From Chloroflexota bacterium (lineage in GTDB: Bacteria > Chloroflexota > Dormibacteria > Dormibacterales > Dormibacteraceae), in assembly GCA_005879675.1 (NCBI GenBank), contig VBJE01000095.1:1-16312 (forward strand): a DNA stretch of 16,312 nucleotides. Direction: 5' to 3'. The notes beneath the pieces are model-generated. The model made no database searches, had not been told where the DNA came from, and saw nothing but the letters and a program-made list of their open reading frames with translations. This document shows, piece by piece, positions 12,001 through 16,312 of the stretch; the stretch's first letter is position 1; each line of letters begins with the position of its first letter. The position numbers and the translations under genes are program-made.

Positions 12001-15000
12001 GTGGTCAGTCCGAACGCCGTCGCGAGCGCCGAGGCCACGTCGGTCAGCTGGTCACCCTGCTGCGCCTGGTACTGCTGGGCGTTGCCGCCGACGGTGAGCT
12101 TCCAGGTCTCGCCTACCGCCACCGAGCCCGTGAGCGTCACGTCCGCCGCGCTGAAAGTCACCGGCGTGGTGCCGTCGGCCTGCAAGACCTCGGTCGACCG
12201 CGTGATCGTCGCGGCGTCTTTCGCCAGCTGAGCCACGCCGTTGAAGTGCAGGCCGGCCAGCTGGAAGCCGTTGGGGTTGTCGATCGTGAGGAAGGTGCCG
12301 CCGACGTTGCTCACCGTGAAGCTGAACGGCGCGGGCAGCGCACCGCCGAGGCCGTTGGCGACTGAGCTCAGGGTATCCCCGCTTTGGGCGTGGAACGTGT
12401 AGTCGTGGTTGCGGACGCCGAGGTGCCACACATCGCCGTCCGAGACCTTGCCGTCGAGCTTGAGGGTGGCGCTCTTGAAGAAGGTGCCCTGCGCCTCGAC
12501 GGTGCCGGTCCGGTCGCCGGTGATCGCCTGCGGCTCGAGCATGGCCTGCGAAACGGTGAAGGAGTAGACGTCGAATGACCCATCGCCCGAGCCTGTGATG
12601 GTCGCGTAAGGCGTCTGCCAGTTGATTGCGCCGCCGTACGCCGAGTTGCCCACGACCGAGTTGAAGAAGTCGTAGAAGTTGGTGCCGTCGGGATTGCCCG
12701 CGTTGTCGACGGGCCCGTCGATCAGCTGGTCCGACTGGCCGTTCTTGGGCACGGCGATCGGCGCGAAGATCAGGTTGGCGACGGGGTGGTTCGGGATCGA
12801 GACCTGCAGGTCATAGTGCGCGCCGGTGGGCACCGTGGTCGTGAACAGCCAGCCCGCGACCACGAGGAAGTAGTCCCCTGGGTTGTTGAACGTGTAGGAC
12901 AGGTAGTCGTTGAGCCAGCTGCTGCGCCCGGTGCCGAGACTCGTGTCGAACGGGTTGGAGAAGCCCGGGCCCTGGGCAAGCAGGTTGTGGTCCTTGTCGT
13001 AGAGGCGCAGCTTGCTCGCCCAGATCACGGAGTCGCCGAACTGGAAGCCATGGGTCATGCCGAAGGTGGCGTGAATCGGGGTCTTGCTCGCGCAGGTGTC
13101 GTCCGCAAGCTCCCGGCAAGTGATCGTGAACTTGTAGTAGTCGGCGTTGCCGGTGCCCGTGCCGTGGACCGTCAGGTGGGCGACGCTGGTCGAGTTGACG
13201 ATGTCGGAGTTGCCGGCAACGCCCCAGTTCGCGGCGTCGAGGTCCTGGGCGGTGCCGAACGTGGCGTGGTACTTCACCCCGTTGACCTCTGACGTGCCGA
13301 AGTCGCCCCCGAAGCAGGTCAGCGTCAGCGCGCTTGTGAGCGGCGAGCCCGGCAGCGGGCAACCCACGGGCTGGTGGTTGACGGGCCGGATCGAGCCGTC
13401 GCCCAGGATCACGGTCGTCGTGGGCTCGATCACGCTGGTCGAGCCGGTGGGCTGCAGCACCAGCACGCCGGGCGTGTTGGCGTCCGTGACCTTGACGTCG
13501 AAGGGGCTCAGGTTCGTGAAGGAATGCCGGCCCGCGATCCAGGTGTACGTCACCCCGGTGTTCGGGTCGTGTGTGCGGTTCAACCTGACCGACCAGGCCT
13601 CGCCTGAAGGCACTGTGGAATTGAGCGTGACGTCGTAGGCCAGGGTGGCGTACCAGTCGGCCGGCAGCTCGTTGTCGACGACGACGTTGCTCGCGGGGGT
13701 GCCACTCACGGTCGGGCTGGCGTTGGAGTTGGTCGACGCGAGGGTCGCGGCGAACGGTTCGCCACCGACCTTCGAGACCGTGAACGTGTTGCCGGTGGCG
13801 GTGGCCTGGAAGACTCCGCTGCCGTTGACGAGGTTGGCGAGGTCGCTCGCCACGCCGACCGCGTCGTCGTCGTTCTTCGCCTTGACGCTGTAAGGAGTCC
13901 CGTCGAGAGTGATGGTCCAGGTATCGCCCTGCGCGACCGCACCGGCGGAGTCGTCGACCGTGGCGGTGAGGTTGTTGTCGCTCAGGAACGCCTTGACCGA
14001 GACCTGGTCGATCGTGACGGTGCCGGACGCGCCAGCGGTCGCGACCGCGGTGAACGCCGGGCCGGTGATGCGGAGCACCGATCCGCCCGCCTGGCAGGTG
14101 CCGTCGGGGTCGAACGACCCGGCGCACGCCCTGAAGCGGCCGGCCGGATCGCCGTTGATCGCCGCTGCCAGGCCGGCCGCGACGTCATCGGCCGTCAGGC
14201 CGAGGAAGTCGCCGCTCGGAGTCGTGATCTTGTTCGTGATCCTCGAGAAGTGGATGCCCTGCGGCTGGCCGTTGTTGACGGCCCGGATCATCACGAACTG
14301 GACGGTGTTGTAGTTGCCCGACGTGAAGGTCAGGTCGACCGTCGAGCCCCAACCCGTGTTCGTGTTGAAGTCGCAGGCCCCGACGCAGATCTGCGACCCG
14401 GCGTCGGCCCTGGCCTCGACGACCACGCTCTTGTTCACGGCGGGCGCCTTGCTCAGGACGACCGCGTACGCGTCGGTCTTCGGCAGGTCGCCCTGCGGGT
14501 TCTCGGCCACGAGCAGCTCGTTCTGGACGCCACCGTTGATCGGGTCGGTGTCGTATGGGGTCAGCACCACCGACGCGGTGTTCGGGTCGATCACCTCGAC
14601 GCTCACGCCTTCGACCGGCAGGTTGTCGTACGGAAGGCCGCCGTTGCCGCCGACCGCCTCCTGGACCGTGTGGACGATGTCCATGAAGTGGTTGCCCTGG
14701 GAGACCGTGTCGTCCCTCTTCTTGACCTGGACTTCCTGCGGGCGGAACCAGTTGGCCGGAGTGAAGAGGACAGTCGTTCCGCCTTCCTGGCAGGTCTGCG
14801 TGCCGTTGTCTGGCGTCGTGCACAGCAGCAGAGGCTTGGCGCCGGCTCGCAGCAGGCGCTCGTTGAGCGGCGTGGCCGCGGCGGTGACGATCACGTTCTG
14901 GGTCGGACGCTGCGTGAGCACGATCGTGTAGCGGTCGACCGTCAGGTTGGCGCCGCTGGGCGCCGAGGAGCCGAACACGCGCAGCGGTGCCGTCTGCGTG

Positions 15001-16312
15001 ATCTTCACGCCCGGGGCCTCGCTGTCGTAGACGTGAGCCGACACCCACGGCGCCTGCAGGTTCTTCCAGGCGTTGTCGGCGCTCGTGATCAGGGTCGCGA
15101 TGAGCCCGCTGTGCCCTGACAGGCTGTTGCTGACCACGGTGATCGGCTTGCCGCCGTTGCCGCCGCCCACGTTGAACGTGTCGCTGCCGCGGCTGCCTAC
15201 CAGCACCAGCTCCACGCCCGCGCTCGTGCTCTGGACGTAGAAGCGGTCGTTGCCCGCCTGGCCGTCGACCACTACGCGTTGAACGCGCGTGAAGGTCACG
15301 AACAGACCCGCGCCGAAGATGCCTTTGTCGGTGATGTAGTAGTCGTCGCCGTAGTCGGTGCCGAGCACGACGAGGGTGGCGAAACCTTCGCCGCCGTCGA
15401 TCCGGACCGGGGCGTCGACGGTGTAGCTGATGAAGCTGTTCCCGCTGCCGCCGTTGATGTTGGTGACCGGCGCCTTCGGGTCCTTCGGGTTGACGCGGAC
15501 GAAGGACCTGATGGTGAACGTGTTGTTGCCGGCCTGGCCGTACAGCCAGAGCTCGGCCAGGTTGTGGTAGACGGTGAAGCTGTCGTCGCCGTCGCCGCCG
15601 TAAAGGGTGGTCGGCTGACTGATGCCGTTGCTCAGGAAGCCCTGCGTGACCTGGGTCGTCTGCAGCCAGTCGTTCGGGTTCGGCAGGCCGAGGTTCGGGT
15701 TGCTGCCATCGCGCGGGGACTTGAACACCTGGCCGATCTGGAAAGTGTTGTCACCGTTGCCGCCGAAGATCGTCGTCGGCGCCAGGTTGTCGTCGAGCAC
15801 GAAGGTGTTGCCGCCGTCCTGGCCGTAGATCGTGAGCCCGCCGTTGATGCCGCGGTCGTACAGCACGCGGTCGATGACGCCGTTGAGGATCGGCTTGCGG
15901 TTGGCGTCCTCCTGGAACGCGGCCACGGTCCCCTTGCCGAGGTTCTGGTTGGCGCGCAGCAGGAAGAAGACGGGGTTGGCGCTGCCGTAAAGGTTCAGCT
16001 GGTTGACGTTGCCCACTCCGCTCTTGGGGTTCTGGACGTCGATCACGGTCTCGTCCGGGCCGGTCAGGGAGTGCTTGCCCGACAGCCCGATGTCGTAGCG
16101 GTTGCTGCCGTCGGCGCCGATCAGGGTCAGCCGCCCGTTGATCCCGTTGAGGAAGGTCTGGTCCTTGGTGATCGTGTAGTTGACGAGAATCCGTACGTTG
16201 CCCTGGCCGCCGTTGAACGTGGTGTCGCCGCCGGCCGACCGGATCGTGACGACGTCGTTGAAGTGGTTCACCTTCGGCTGGCGGGTGCCGCCGTTGATGG
16301 TCAGGATGGTGC
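1..16312 (-). CDS. Giant multidomain secreted/surface protein (RTX, PPC-like, Calx-beta-like, Ig-like repeats), internal part, both ends missing
   Basis: One minus-strand frame is open across the whole window (complete codons 16310 to 3, 5,436 residues) with no stop seen. Both termini are outside, so no start, signal peptide or ribosome site can be judged. Domains in order: divergent glycine-rich repeats (residues 1-394), two Calx-beta-like modules (429-690), a PPC-like domain (1021-1173), about 17 copies of a G-E-x-W module (740-3077, partly nested in other domains), L-T-G-L-x-M and Y-N-A-S-A-A type modules (3094-3552), RTX nonapeptides (3904-4795), five Ig-like domains (4917-5373) and the start of a FIMAH-like helical domain (5374 on). 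RTX repeats bind calcium and fold outside the cell, and PPC and Ig-like domains are typical of exported proteins, so export is likely. Adhesin or matrix role is inference; no catalytic motif was seen. Few cysteines, mostly in close pairs. The frame is far more protein-like than the overlapping Arg/His-rich frames. Specific function unknown. Confidence 0.93.
3..185 (-). other. Start of FIMAH-like C-terminal helical domain (cut by window edge)
   Basis: After the last Ig-like domain the composition turns helical: A-V-N-D-G-V-K-S-G-K-V, S-S-K-L-L-T-L-L-S-L-A-Q-N-A-L-N-A-G-N, and TQAKTYLNSFVSVCQQQS at the edge. The order (short helix, 'L-x-x-L-x-x-A-x-x-A-L-x-x-G-x', then 'A-x-x-x-L-x-x-F-I/V-x-x-V-x-x-Q-S-G-K') matches the helical FIMAH domain I know from C-termini of secreted actinobacterial proteins. 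A lone Cys (codon 15) replaces a usually small or hydrophobic residue. The role of FIMAH domains is not established. Normally only about 20-40 residues would remain before the stop. Confidence 0.55.
185..1562 (-). repeat. Five tandem Ig-like domains (residues about 4917-5373)
   Basis: Five beta-sandwich repeats of about 85-100 residues. Boundaries are marked by V-K-N-T-V-P-P-G-A-P (about 1299-1328), V-K-D-T-A-A-P-S-A-P (about 1014-1043), V-K-N-T-V-A-P-S-G (about 726-752) and R-I-D-R-A-G-P-S-I (about 442-466). The first three share L-D-L-S-x-L-x-D-x-x-L-T-x-T-x-x, typical of bacterial Big-type domains where each ends in 'V-x-D-T-x-A-P'. The last two close with G-L-Y-T-I-G-V-Q-V-I-D-S-V-G-N and GTHTITLSARDVLGNS, another common surface-protein Ig form. 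They probably act as a rigid stalk between the calcium-binding region and the C-terminal domain. Confidence 0.75.
1563..1924 (-). other. Linker between RTX and Ig-like regions, with vicinal cysteines
   Basis: About 120 residues. A beta-rich part continues from the last RTX unit (S-Y-L-V-P-F-T-A-F-G-M-N-V), followed by a polar, charge-rich stretch and then P-G-T-C-C-D-P-P-V-G-G-P-T-T-P-K (Cys codons 1608 and 1605). The proline-glycine stretch after the two cysteines looks like a hinge before the Ig-like domains. No known domain recognised. Confidence 0.4.
1925..2925 (-). repeat. RTX calcium-binding repeats, part 3, methionine-core type
   Basis: Blocks at 2750-2920 (DDFIYGGGGNDILFGDGQND then T-M-V-G-G-Y-G-N-D-W-M-S-G-G), 2480-2560 (SDVMYGGLGSDMMHGGSGED), 2040-2170 (NDALFGDLGHDWLVGGTGRD then R-M-Y-G-G-W-G-D-D) and 1925-2010. 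Asp-Gly turns are well kept, so calcium binding is likely. Methionine fills the core position at codons 2832, 2805, 2778, 2541, 2514, 2487 and 2100. A cap G-D-D-G-R-L-L ends the first block. Between blocks are 60-100-residue non-repeat inserts. Confidence 0.85.
3140..3680 (-). repeat. RTX-like repeats, part 2, interrupted blocks with a Cx18C loop
   Basis: Shorter, irregular blocks: YIAGGPGLKQIFGGLGNDVI (about 3580-3650), YIEGGGGNNVIFGDYGQGDI (about 3320-3380) and N-L-I-F-G-G-D-G (about 3235). Between the first two lies a non-repeat insert with cysteines 18 residues apart (codons 3507 and 3450) and aromatic residues (G-Y-G-N-W-A-F). Several turns have Asn in place of Asp, so calcium affinity is probably lower than in neighbouring blocks. 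Confidence 0.7.
3845..4600 (-). repeat. RTX calcium-binding repeats, part 1, in 56-62-residue super-repeats
   Basis: Canonical hemolysin-type nonapeptides G-G-x-G-x-D-x-hydrophobic-x: IFGGEGHNAINGGTGGDII near 4500, GGDNSITEGSGDAFIIGG (4278-4331), NGNDVVIGGTGNDLIHVGSG (about 4060-4120), GGNDTIYGGSGPDLLIGGPG (about 3918-3974). Such repeats bind calcium in the turns and form a parallel beta-roll outside the cell. Three blocks share a longer plan: S-I-T or T-I start, V-I-G-G middle, a cap such as GDNARL, then a non-RTX linker of about 20 residues. The Asn at block starts is encoded at 4320, 4134 and 3966, giving periods of 62 and 56 residues. Confidence 0.85.
4602..5648 (-). other. Beta-rich segment with L-G-S-G repeats leading to RTX region
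   Basis: It opens with V-G-T-L-N-V-T-L-G-S-G-T-D-V-F-N-V (about 5530-5590), then G-A-G-D-D-R-L-Y-V and a second set TGSGNDGVTVNG and NTGLGSDRINVNL (about 5070-5190). The distal part has strand-rich units with V-V-S-I-R-R-T-T-V-E-E-S and T-I-Q-P-G-D-A-V-S-A-T-V-N-G. The spacing of G-x-G-x-D with N-V strands suggests continuation of a beta-helix into the calcium-binding array. No enzyme motif seen. Confidence 0.45.
5650..6538 (-). repeat. Three Y-N-A-S-A-A type modules
   Basis: Three tandem modules, each a strand pair, a short helix and a closing strand. Copy 1 (6285-6535): G-G-G-F-Y-R-L, L-G-Y-D-M-T-A-S-Q-L-E-A-A-L, Y-N-V-S-F-I-G-T. Copy 2 (6045-6268): G-A-Y-Q-L-T-V, G-D-S-A-A-T-V-Q-A-V-L, Y-D-V-T-F-S-G. 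Copy 3 (5655-5935): G-T-Y-V-L-H-F, IAYNASAADLLSALDAI, Y-Y-I-T-Y-L-G. The pattern 'Y-x-L-x-F ... Y-x-A-S-A-A-x-L-x-x-A-L-x-x-I ... Y-x-V-x-F-x-G' is common in very long bacterial extracellular proteins. No named family can be given with confidence. Confidence 0.55.
6540..7040 (-). repeat. L-T-G-L-x-M / L-E-A-L-N-V repeats (beta-helix-like)
   Basis: Two tandem copies. Copy 1 has D-T-L-N-V-L-N-T-G (6981-7001), then L-T-E-G-T-L-T-G-L-G-M-G-G-D, then YRNLEALNVNLGSGNQLFTV (about 6810-6870). Copy 2 has G-T-V-N-V-D-N-S and L-T-G-S-T-L-T-G-L-N-M. Between them lie short D-V-V-N-V-G-D-A type units. The regular spacing of N-V, L-N and F-T-V strands on glycine turns suggests a right-handed beta-helix. Similar repeats occur in giant surface proteins of diverse bacteria; function unknown. 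Confidence 0.55.
7078..7607 (-). repeat. Last two G-E-x-W modules
   Basis: Trp codons at 7575 and 7230. The first opens YGETWTLTLDGVAHSVNV, has helix D-V-A-S-H-I-A-Q-L-L-T-N-Q-I and late strand A-R-I-L-I-K-R-R-L-D-G-Q-P-F. The second opens A-T-D-L-W-T-L-Q-V-G-G and ends S-G-S-Q-V-T-L-K-T. They stand in line rather than inside another recognisable domain and lead into the L-T-G-L-x-M repeats. Confidence 0.6.
7608..8039 (-). other. Linker region, no recognised domain
   Basis: About 140 residues: a proline-rich start (N-P-E-P-F-L-N-N-P-L-M-M-P-G-E-T-N-L-P), a hydrophobic stretch T-S-G-L-A-S-I-I-D-L-F-A, and a strand-rich part with S-L-Q-L-L-N-G-P-A-A-G-N-A-I. The frame is open and codon use matches the rest. 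No cysteine or catalytic motif seen. Confidence 0.4.
8040..8180 (-). other. Third Calx-beta-like domain, C-terminal half
   Basis: LVFTSTTWSAEQYVTVQAV (8115-8171) matches the F-T-P-A-N-W-x-x-x-Q-x-V-x-V strand of Calx-beta-like copy 1 (Trp codon 8148). It is followed by P-N-N-L-V-D-G-H-D-A, the usual 'D-D-x-x-x-D-G-D' acidic turn, and then DNRVSQIRGPVTIDGG. This completes the half domain found at 9062-9200. Confidence 0.55.
8203..8990 (-). repeat. Three G-E-x-W modules inside the split Calx-beta-like domain
   Basis: Trp codons at 8955, 8664 and 8394, steps of 291 and 270 bases. Openings are N-E-T-W-S-I-L-L-D-D, NEVWTLTVDGSTYPYTV and GEVWTLTLDGTAHSYTA. Helices are S-L-A-S-V-V-T-A-I-A, T-L-A-T-I-G-A-A-L-A and D-L-A-T-I-A-S-K-L-A, with late strands S-I-T-I-S-R-R and T-I-T-L-D-R. 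These are among the best-conserved copies and define the family pattern. The Y-x-V-x-x-x-D-T-L-A-x-I stretch looks superficially like LysM. Confidence 0.65.
9062..9200 (-). other. Third Calx-beta-like domain, N-terminal half
   Basis: The strand DRYGVVLTSQPQQDVVVNVV (9099-9158) is the clear counterpart of the Y-T-I-V-L-T-Q-R-P strand of copy 1. It continues with P-Q-A-T-P-T-Y-D-S-S-Q. The second half, with the F-T-x-x-x-W strand, does not follow locally; it appears at 8040-8177 after three G-E-x-W modules. Confidence 0.55.
9200..9392 (-). other. Small S-G-P-G-x-G-Q module
   Basis: About 60 residues with IQIISGPGAGQTSTIVHYD (about 9315-9371), then an acidic turn, K-F-T-L-D-P-L-H-P-W and Y-E-I. 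The pattern 'I-x-S-G-P-G-x-G-Q-x-x-x-I-x-x-Y-D ... L-x-L-D-x-x-W' recurs in large repetitive extracellular proteins. I have no family name. It bridges the split PPC-like domain and the third Calx-beta-like domain. Confidence 0.4.
9398..9731 (-). other. Second PPC-like domain, C-terminal half
   Basis: TSVPVIELLSGNTVLATS (9654-9710) matches the L-x-L-Y-D-x-x-G-x-x-L-A strand pair of PPC domains. A Cx11C loop follows (codons 9651 and 9615), then N-D-P-L-I-T-Y-T-F-G-V-A-G-T-Y-K-I-R-L (the D-S-x-L-x-Y-x-F-x-x-x-G-x-Y strand) and the closing L-A-Y-T-L-Y-V-S-L-Q. No D-x-Y-x-F first strand precedes it locally; the nearest unpaired one is at 12558-12572. The two pieces together supply the full set of PPC strands. 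Confidence 0.55.
9732..9790 (-). other. Aromatic, Phe-rich segment
   Basis: The peptide FQWLIDLFPFFRFFF (9732-9776) packs eight phenylalanines and one tryptophan into 15 residues. It stands immediately before the second half of the split PPC-like domain. It is too short and interrupted by Asp, Pro and Arg for a standard transmembrane helix. It may be a buried strand hairpin or a membrane- or glycan-contacting patch; nothing in sequence decides. Confidence 0.6.
9885..12445 (-). repeat. Array of nine G-E-x-W modules inside the split PPC-like domain
   Basis: Nine successive degenerate modules. The Trp of the opening motif is encoded at 12426, 12102, 11817, 11550, 10995, 10725, 10422 and 10089; at about 11277 the position is Phe (G-D-T-F-T-L-H-I-D-G). 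Steps are 267-333 bases, or about 90-110 residues. Clear openings include VGETWKLTVGG, PGEQWSVKLLG, AGEAWNVTLTP and AGEVWTVTIDGTKYSYTV. Most continue with a helix such as A-D-D-V-A-A-G-L-V-T-A-L or T-L-A-T-I-A-A-G-L-V-A-A-I and a late strand pair. Copies are too different to be recent DNA duplications. Almost no charged or catalytic residues are shared, so a structural spacer or binding scaffold is likelier than an enzyme. Confidence 0.62.
12540..12740 (-). other. Second PPC-like domain, N-terminal half (residues 1191-1257)
   Basis: After a linker (G-P-V-D-N-A-G-N-P-D-G) comes NWQTPYATITGSGDGSFDVY and then S-F-T-V-S-Q-A-M-L. The D-x-Y-x-F strand (codons 12570-12558) is the same opening element as in the intact PPC copy just upstream. 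The sequence then leaves the PPC pattern and enters nine G-E-x-W modules. The missing second half (L-Y-D-like strand, Y-T-F-x-x-x-G-T-Y, Y-T-L-x-V) is found about 2.7 kb further along at 9400-9790. Confidence 0.55.
12790..13253 (-). other. PPC-like (bacterial pre-peptidase C-terminal) beta-sandwich, intact copy (residues 1021-1173)
   Basis: Lead-in AQDLDAANWGV, then G-N-A-D-Y-Y-K-F-T-I, the classic PPC first-strand pattern D-x-Y-x-F. Then S-K-L-R-L-Y-D-K-D-H-N-L-L-A (the 'L-x-L-Y-D-x-x-G-x-x-L-A' strand pair), D-Y-L-S-Y-T-F-N-N-P-G-D-Y-F-L-V-V, and closing A-H-Y-D-L-Q-V-S-I. All core elements occur in family order within about 150 residues, a little longer than usual. A Cx7C pair (codons 13116 and 13092) follows the first strand. 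PPC domains are non-catalytic extracellular sandwiches, often beside proteases or in large surface proteins; no protease is seen here. Confidence 0.7.
13254..13500 (-). other. Linker with Calx-beta-like opening and Cx14C loop
   Basis: It begins with D-A-N-T-P-G-V-L-V-L-Q, the same type of opening that starts the two Calx-beta-like modules, but the expected Y-T-V-x-L-x-x-x-P and N-W strands do not follow. Instead there is a proline-rich stretch and two cysteines 14 residues apart (codons 13359 and 13314), then F-G-G-D-F-G and the lead-in to the PPC-like domain. Best read as a remnant or hybrid module. Function not recognised. Confidence 0.4.
13500..14225 (-). repeat. First G-E-x-W modules: one headless copy and two copies with Trp
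   Basis: Three members of a recurrent module. The first (14000-14220) has only the later half, TADDVAAGLAAAINGD followed by a Cx9C loop (codons 14124 and 14094) and V-L-R-I-T-G-P-A-F-T-A. The second (about 13690-13930) is complete: GDTWTITLDGTPYSV (Trp codon 13917), then A-V-G-V-A-S-D-L-A-N-L-V and a closing F-T-V-S-K-V-G-G-E-P-F. The third (13500-13605, Trp codon 13593) begins S-G-E-A-W-S-V-R-L and is cut short. The family pattern is G-[ED]-x-W-[TS]-hydrophobic-x-hydrophobic-D-G, about 15 residues, a short helix D-x-L-A-x-[IV]-A-x-x-L, then two strands ending before G-x-x-F. I know similar sequence from giant surface and some phage structural proteins but have no reliable family name. Confidence 0.6.
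14240..14612 (-). other. Calx-beta-like module, copy 2 (residues 571-690)
   Basis: It starts at V-E-V-I-D-P-N-T-A (about 14610), has the strand DAYAVVLSKAPAVNKSVVVE and a late strand LTFTSGNYNTVQFVMIRAV, where Tyr replaces the usual Trp of the N-W motif. A close cysteine pair C-V-G-A-C (codons at 14385 and 14373) sits in the loop between halves. The last strand runs straight into H-F-S-R-I-T-N-K-I and then into a member of the G-E-x-W module family that lacks its Trp half. Divergent, but the order of elements matches copy 1. Confidence 0.55.
14650..15030 (-). other. Calx-beta-like module, copy 1 (residues 429-554)
   Basis: The domain opens with D-S-E-A-P-G-V-K-I, continues with strand DRYTIVLTQRPTQNVIVTAA and closes with LFTPANWFRPQEVQVKKRDD (F-T-P-A-N-W at 14748-14767). 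The order 'Y-T-V-x-L-x-x-x-P, then V-x-V, then F-T-x-x-N-W-x-x-x-Q-x-V-x-V' is that of Calx-beta-like extracellular modules. A cysteine pair nine residues apart (codons at 14820 and 14790) lies in the loop before the N-W strand. Calx-beta domains can bind calcium, but I cannot confirm the acidic ligand set here. It follows the glycine-rich array directly and is followed by a second copy. Confidence 0.6.
15130..16310 (-). repeat. Divergent glycine-rich beta-roll/beta-helix repeats (residues 1-394)
   Basis: Units follow a loose pattern of hydrophobic-x-hydrophobic-x-G-x-x-G-x-N-x-F-x-hydrophobic. Examples are LTIYGQDGGNTFVL near 15820, TTIFGGNGDNTFQI near 15760, LWLYGQAGNNTFTI near 15530 and VVVDGQAGNDRFYV near 15250. 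They resemble RTX nonapeptides but place Asn plus Phe or Tyr where RTX has Asp plus Ile or Leu, and unit spacing is irregular (about 15-45 residues). The segment GTDYGDDYYITDKGIFG near 15340 is a recognisable element of giant surface proteins carrying such repeats. The start of the array is outside the window. A parallel beta-helix or beta-roll is the likely fold; calcium binding is uncertain because the acidic positions are poorly kept. Confidence 0.65.

Noticed and set aside
189..12365. Long plus-strand open frames, e.g. 189-1643, 3579-5477, 6741-8801 and 10155-12365 (484-736 codons), and 14250-15119
   Set aside because: They lie exactly in register opposite the giant frame. They stay open because TTA, CTA and TCA codons are nearly absent from the GC-rich sense strand. 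Their products are Arg/Val/Asp/Gly-rich, without recognisable domains.
5353..14127. Minus-strand open frames in another register, e.g. 5353-7086, 7861-9771, 12811-14127
   Set aside because: They are shifted relative to the giant frame, give Arg/His/Pro-rich low-complexity products, and overlap sequence whose other frame shows clear domains.
1..16312. Modular enzyme (polyketide or peptide synthetase), suggested by size
   Set aside because: No acyltransferase, ketosynthase, adenylation or carrier motifs; all recognisable parts are beta-rich extracellular repeats.

Overview
The window is the inside of one giant protein-coding gene. On the minus strand, one reading frame (codons occupying + positions 3k to 3k+2) runs from the right edge to the left edge with no start and no end inside: 5,436 complete codons at 16310 to 3. 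I read most of it codon by codon in this register, including the ends and every domain named below, and met no stop or frameshift. No intergenic DNA, promoter, terminator, RNA gene, insertion sequence or CRISPR array is visible. The N-terminus lies beyond base 16312. The C-terminus lies beyond base 1, probably only some tens of residues away. Below, residue 1 is the codon at 16308-16310.

The DNA is strongly GC-rich, with almost no TTA, CTA or TCA codons in the frame. This suggests a high-GC bacterium. The C-terminal helical domain resembles the FIMAH type I associate mainly with Actinomycetota and some other soil bacteria, so an actinobacterium or similar soil/environmental lineage is my best but weak guess.

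From N to C (right to left): (1) 15130-16310, divergent glycine-rich beta-roll/beta-helix repeats; (2) 14240-15030, two Calx-beta-like sandwich modules; (3) 13500-14220, first copies of a recurrent ~90-110-residue module with a G-E-x-W start; (4) 12790-13250, an intact PPC-like (bacterial pre-peptidase C-terminal) sandwich; (5) 9400-12740, a second PPC-like domain apparently split in two by nine G-E-x-W modules; (6) 8040-9200, a third Calx-beta-like domain apparently split by three more modules; (7) 7080-7605, two last modules; (8) 4600-7030, repeats of the L-T-G-L-x-M / L-G-S-G type and three Y-N-A-S-A-A type modules; (9) 1925-4600, canonical RTX calcium-binding nonapeptide blocks, the later ones with methionine in the core position; (10) 190-1560, five Ig-like domains; (11) 3-190, the start of a FIMAH-like helical domain.

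No enzymatic domain is visible. The composition (calcium-binding repeats, many beta-sandwiches, few and locally paired cysteines) fits a very large secreted or surface-displayed protein such as an adhesin or matrix component. That role is inference. The most unusual feature is the apparent nesting of one expandable module family inside loops of two different host folds.
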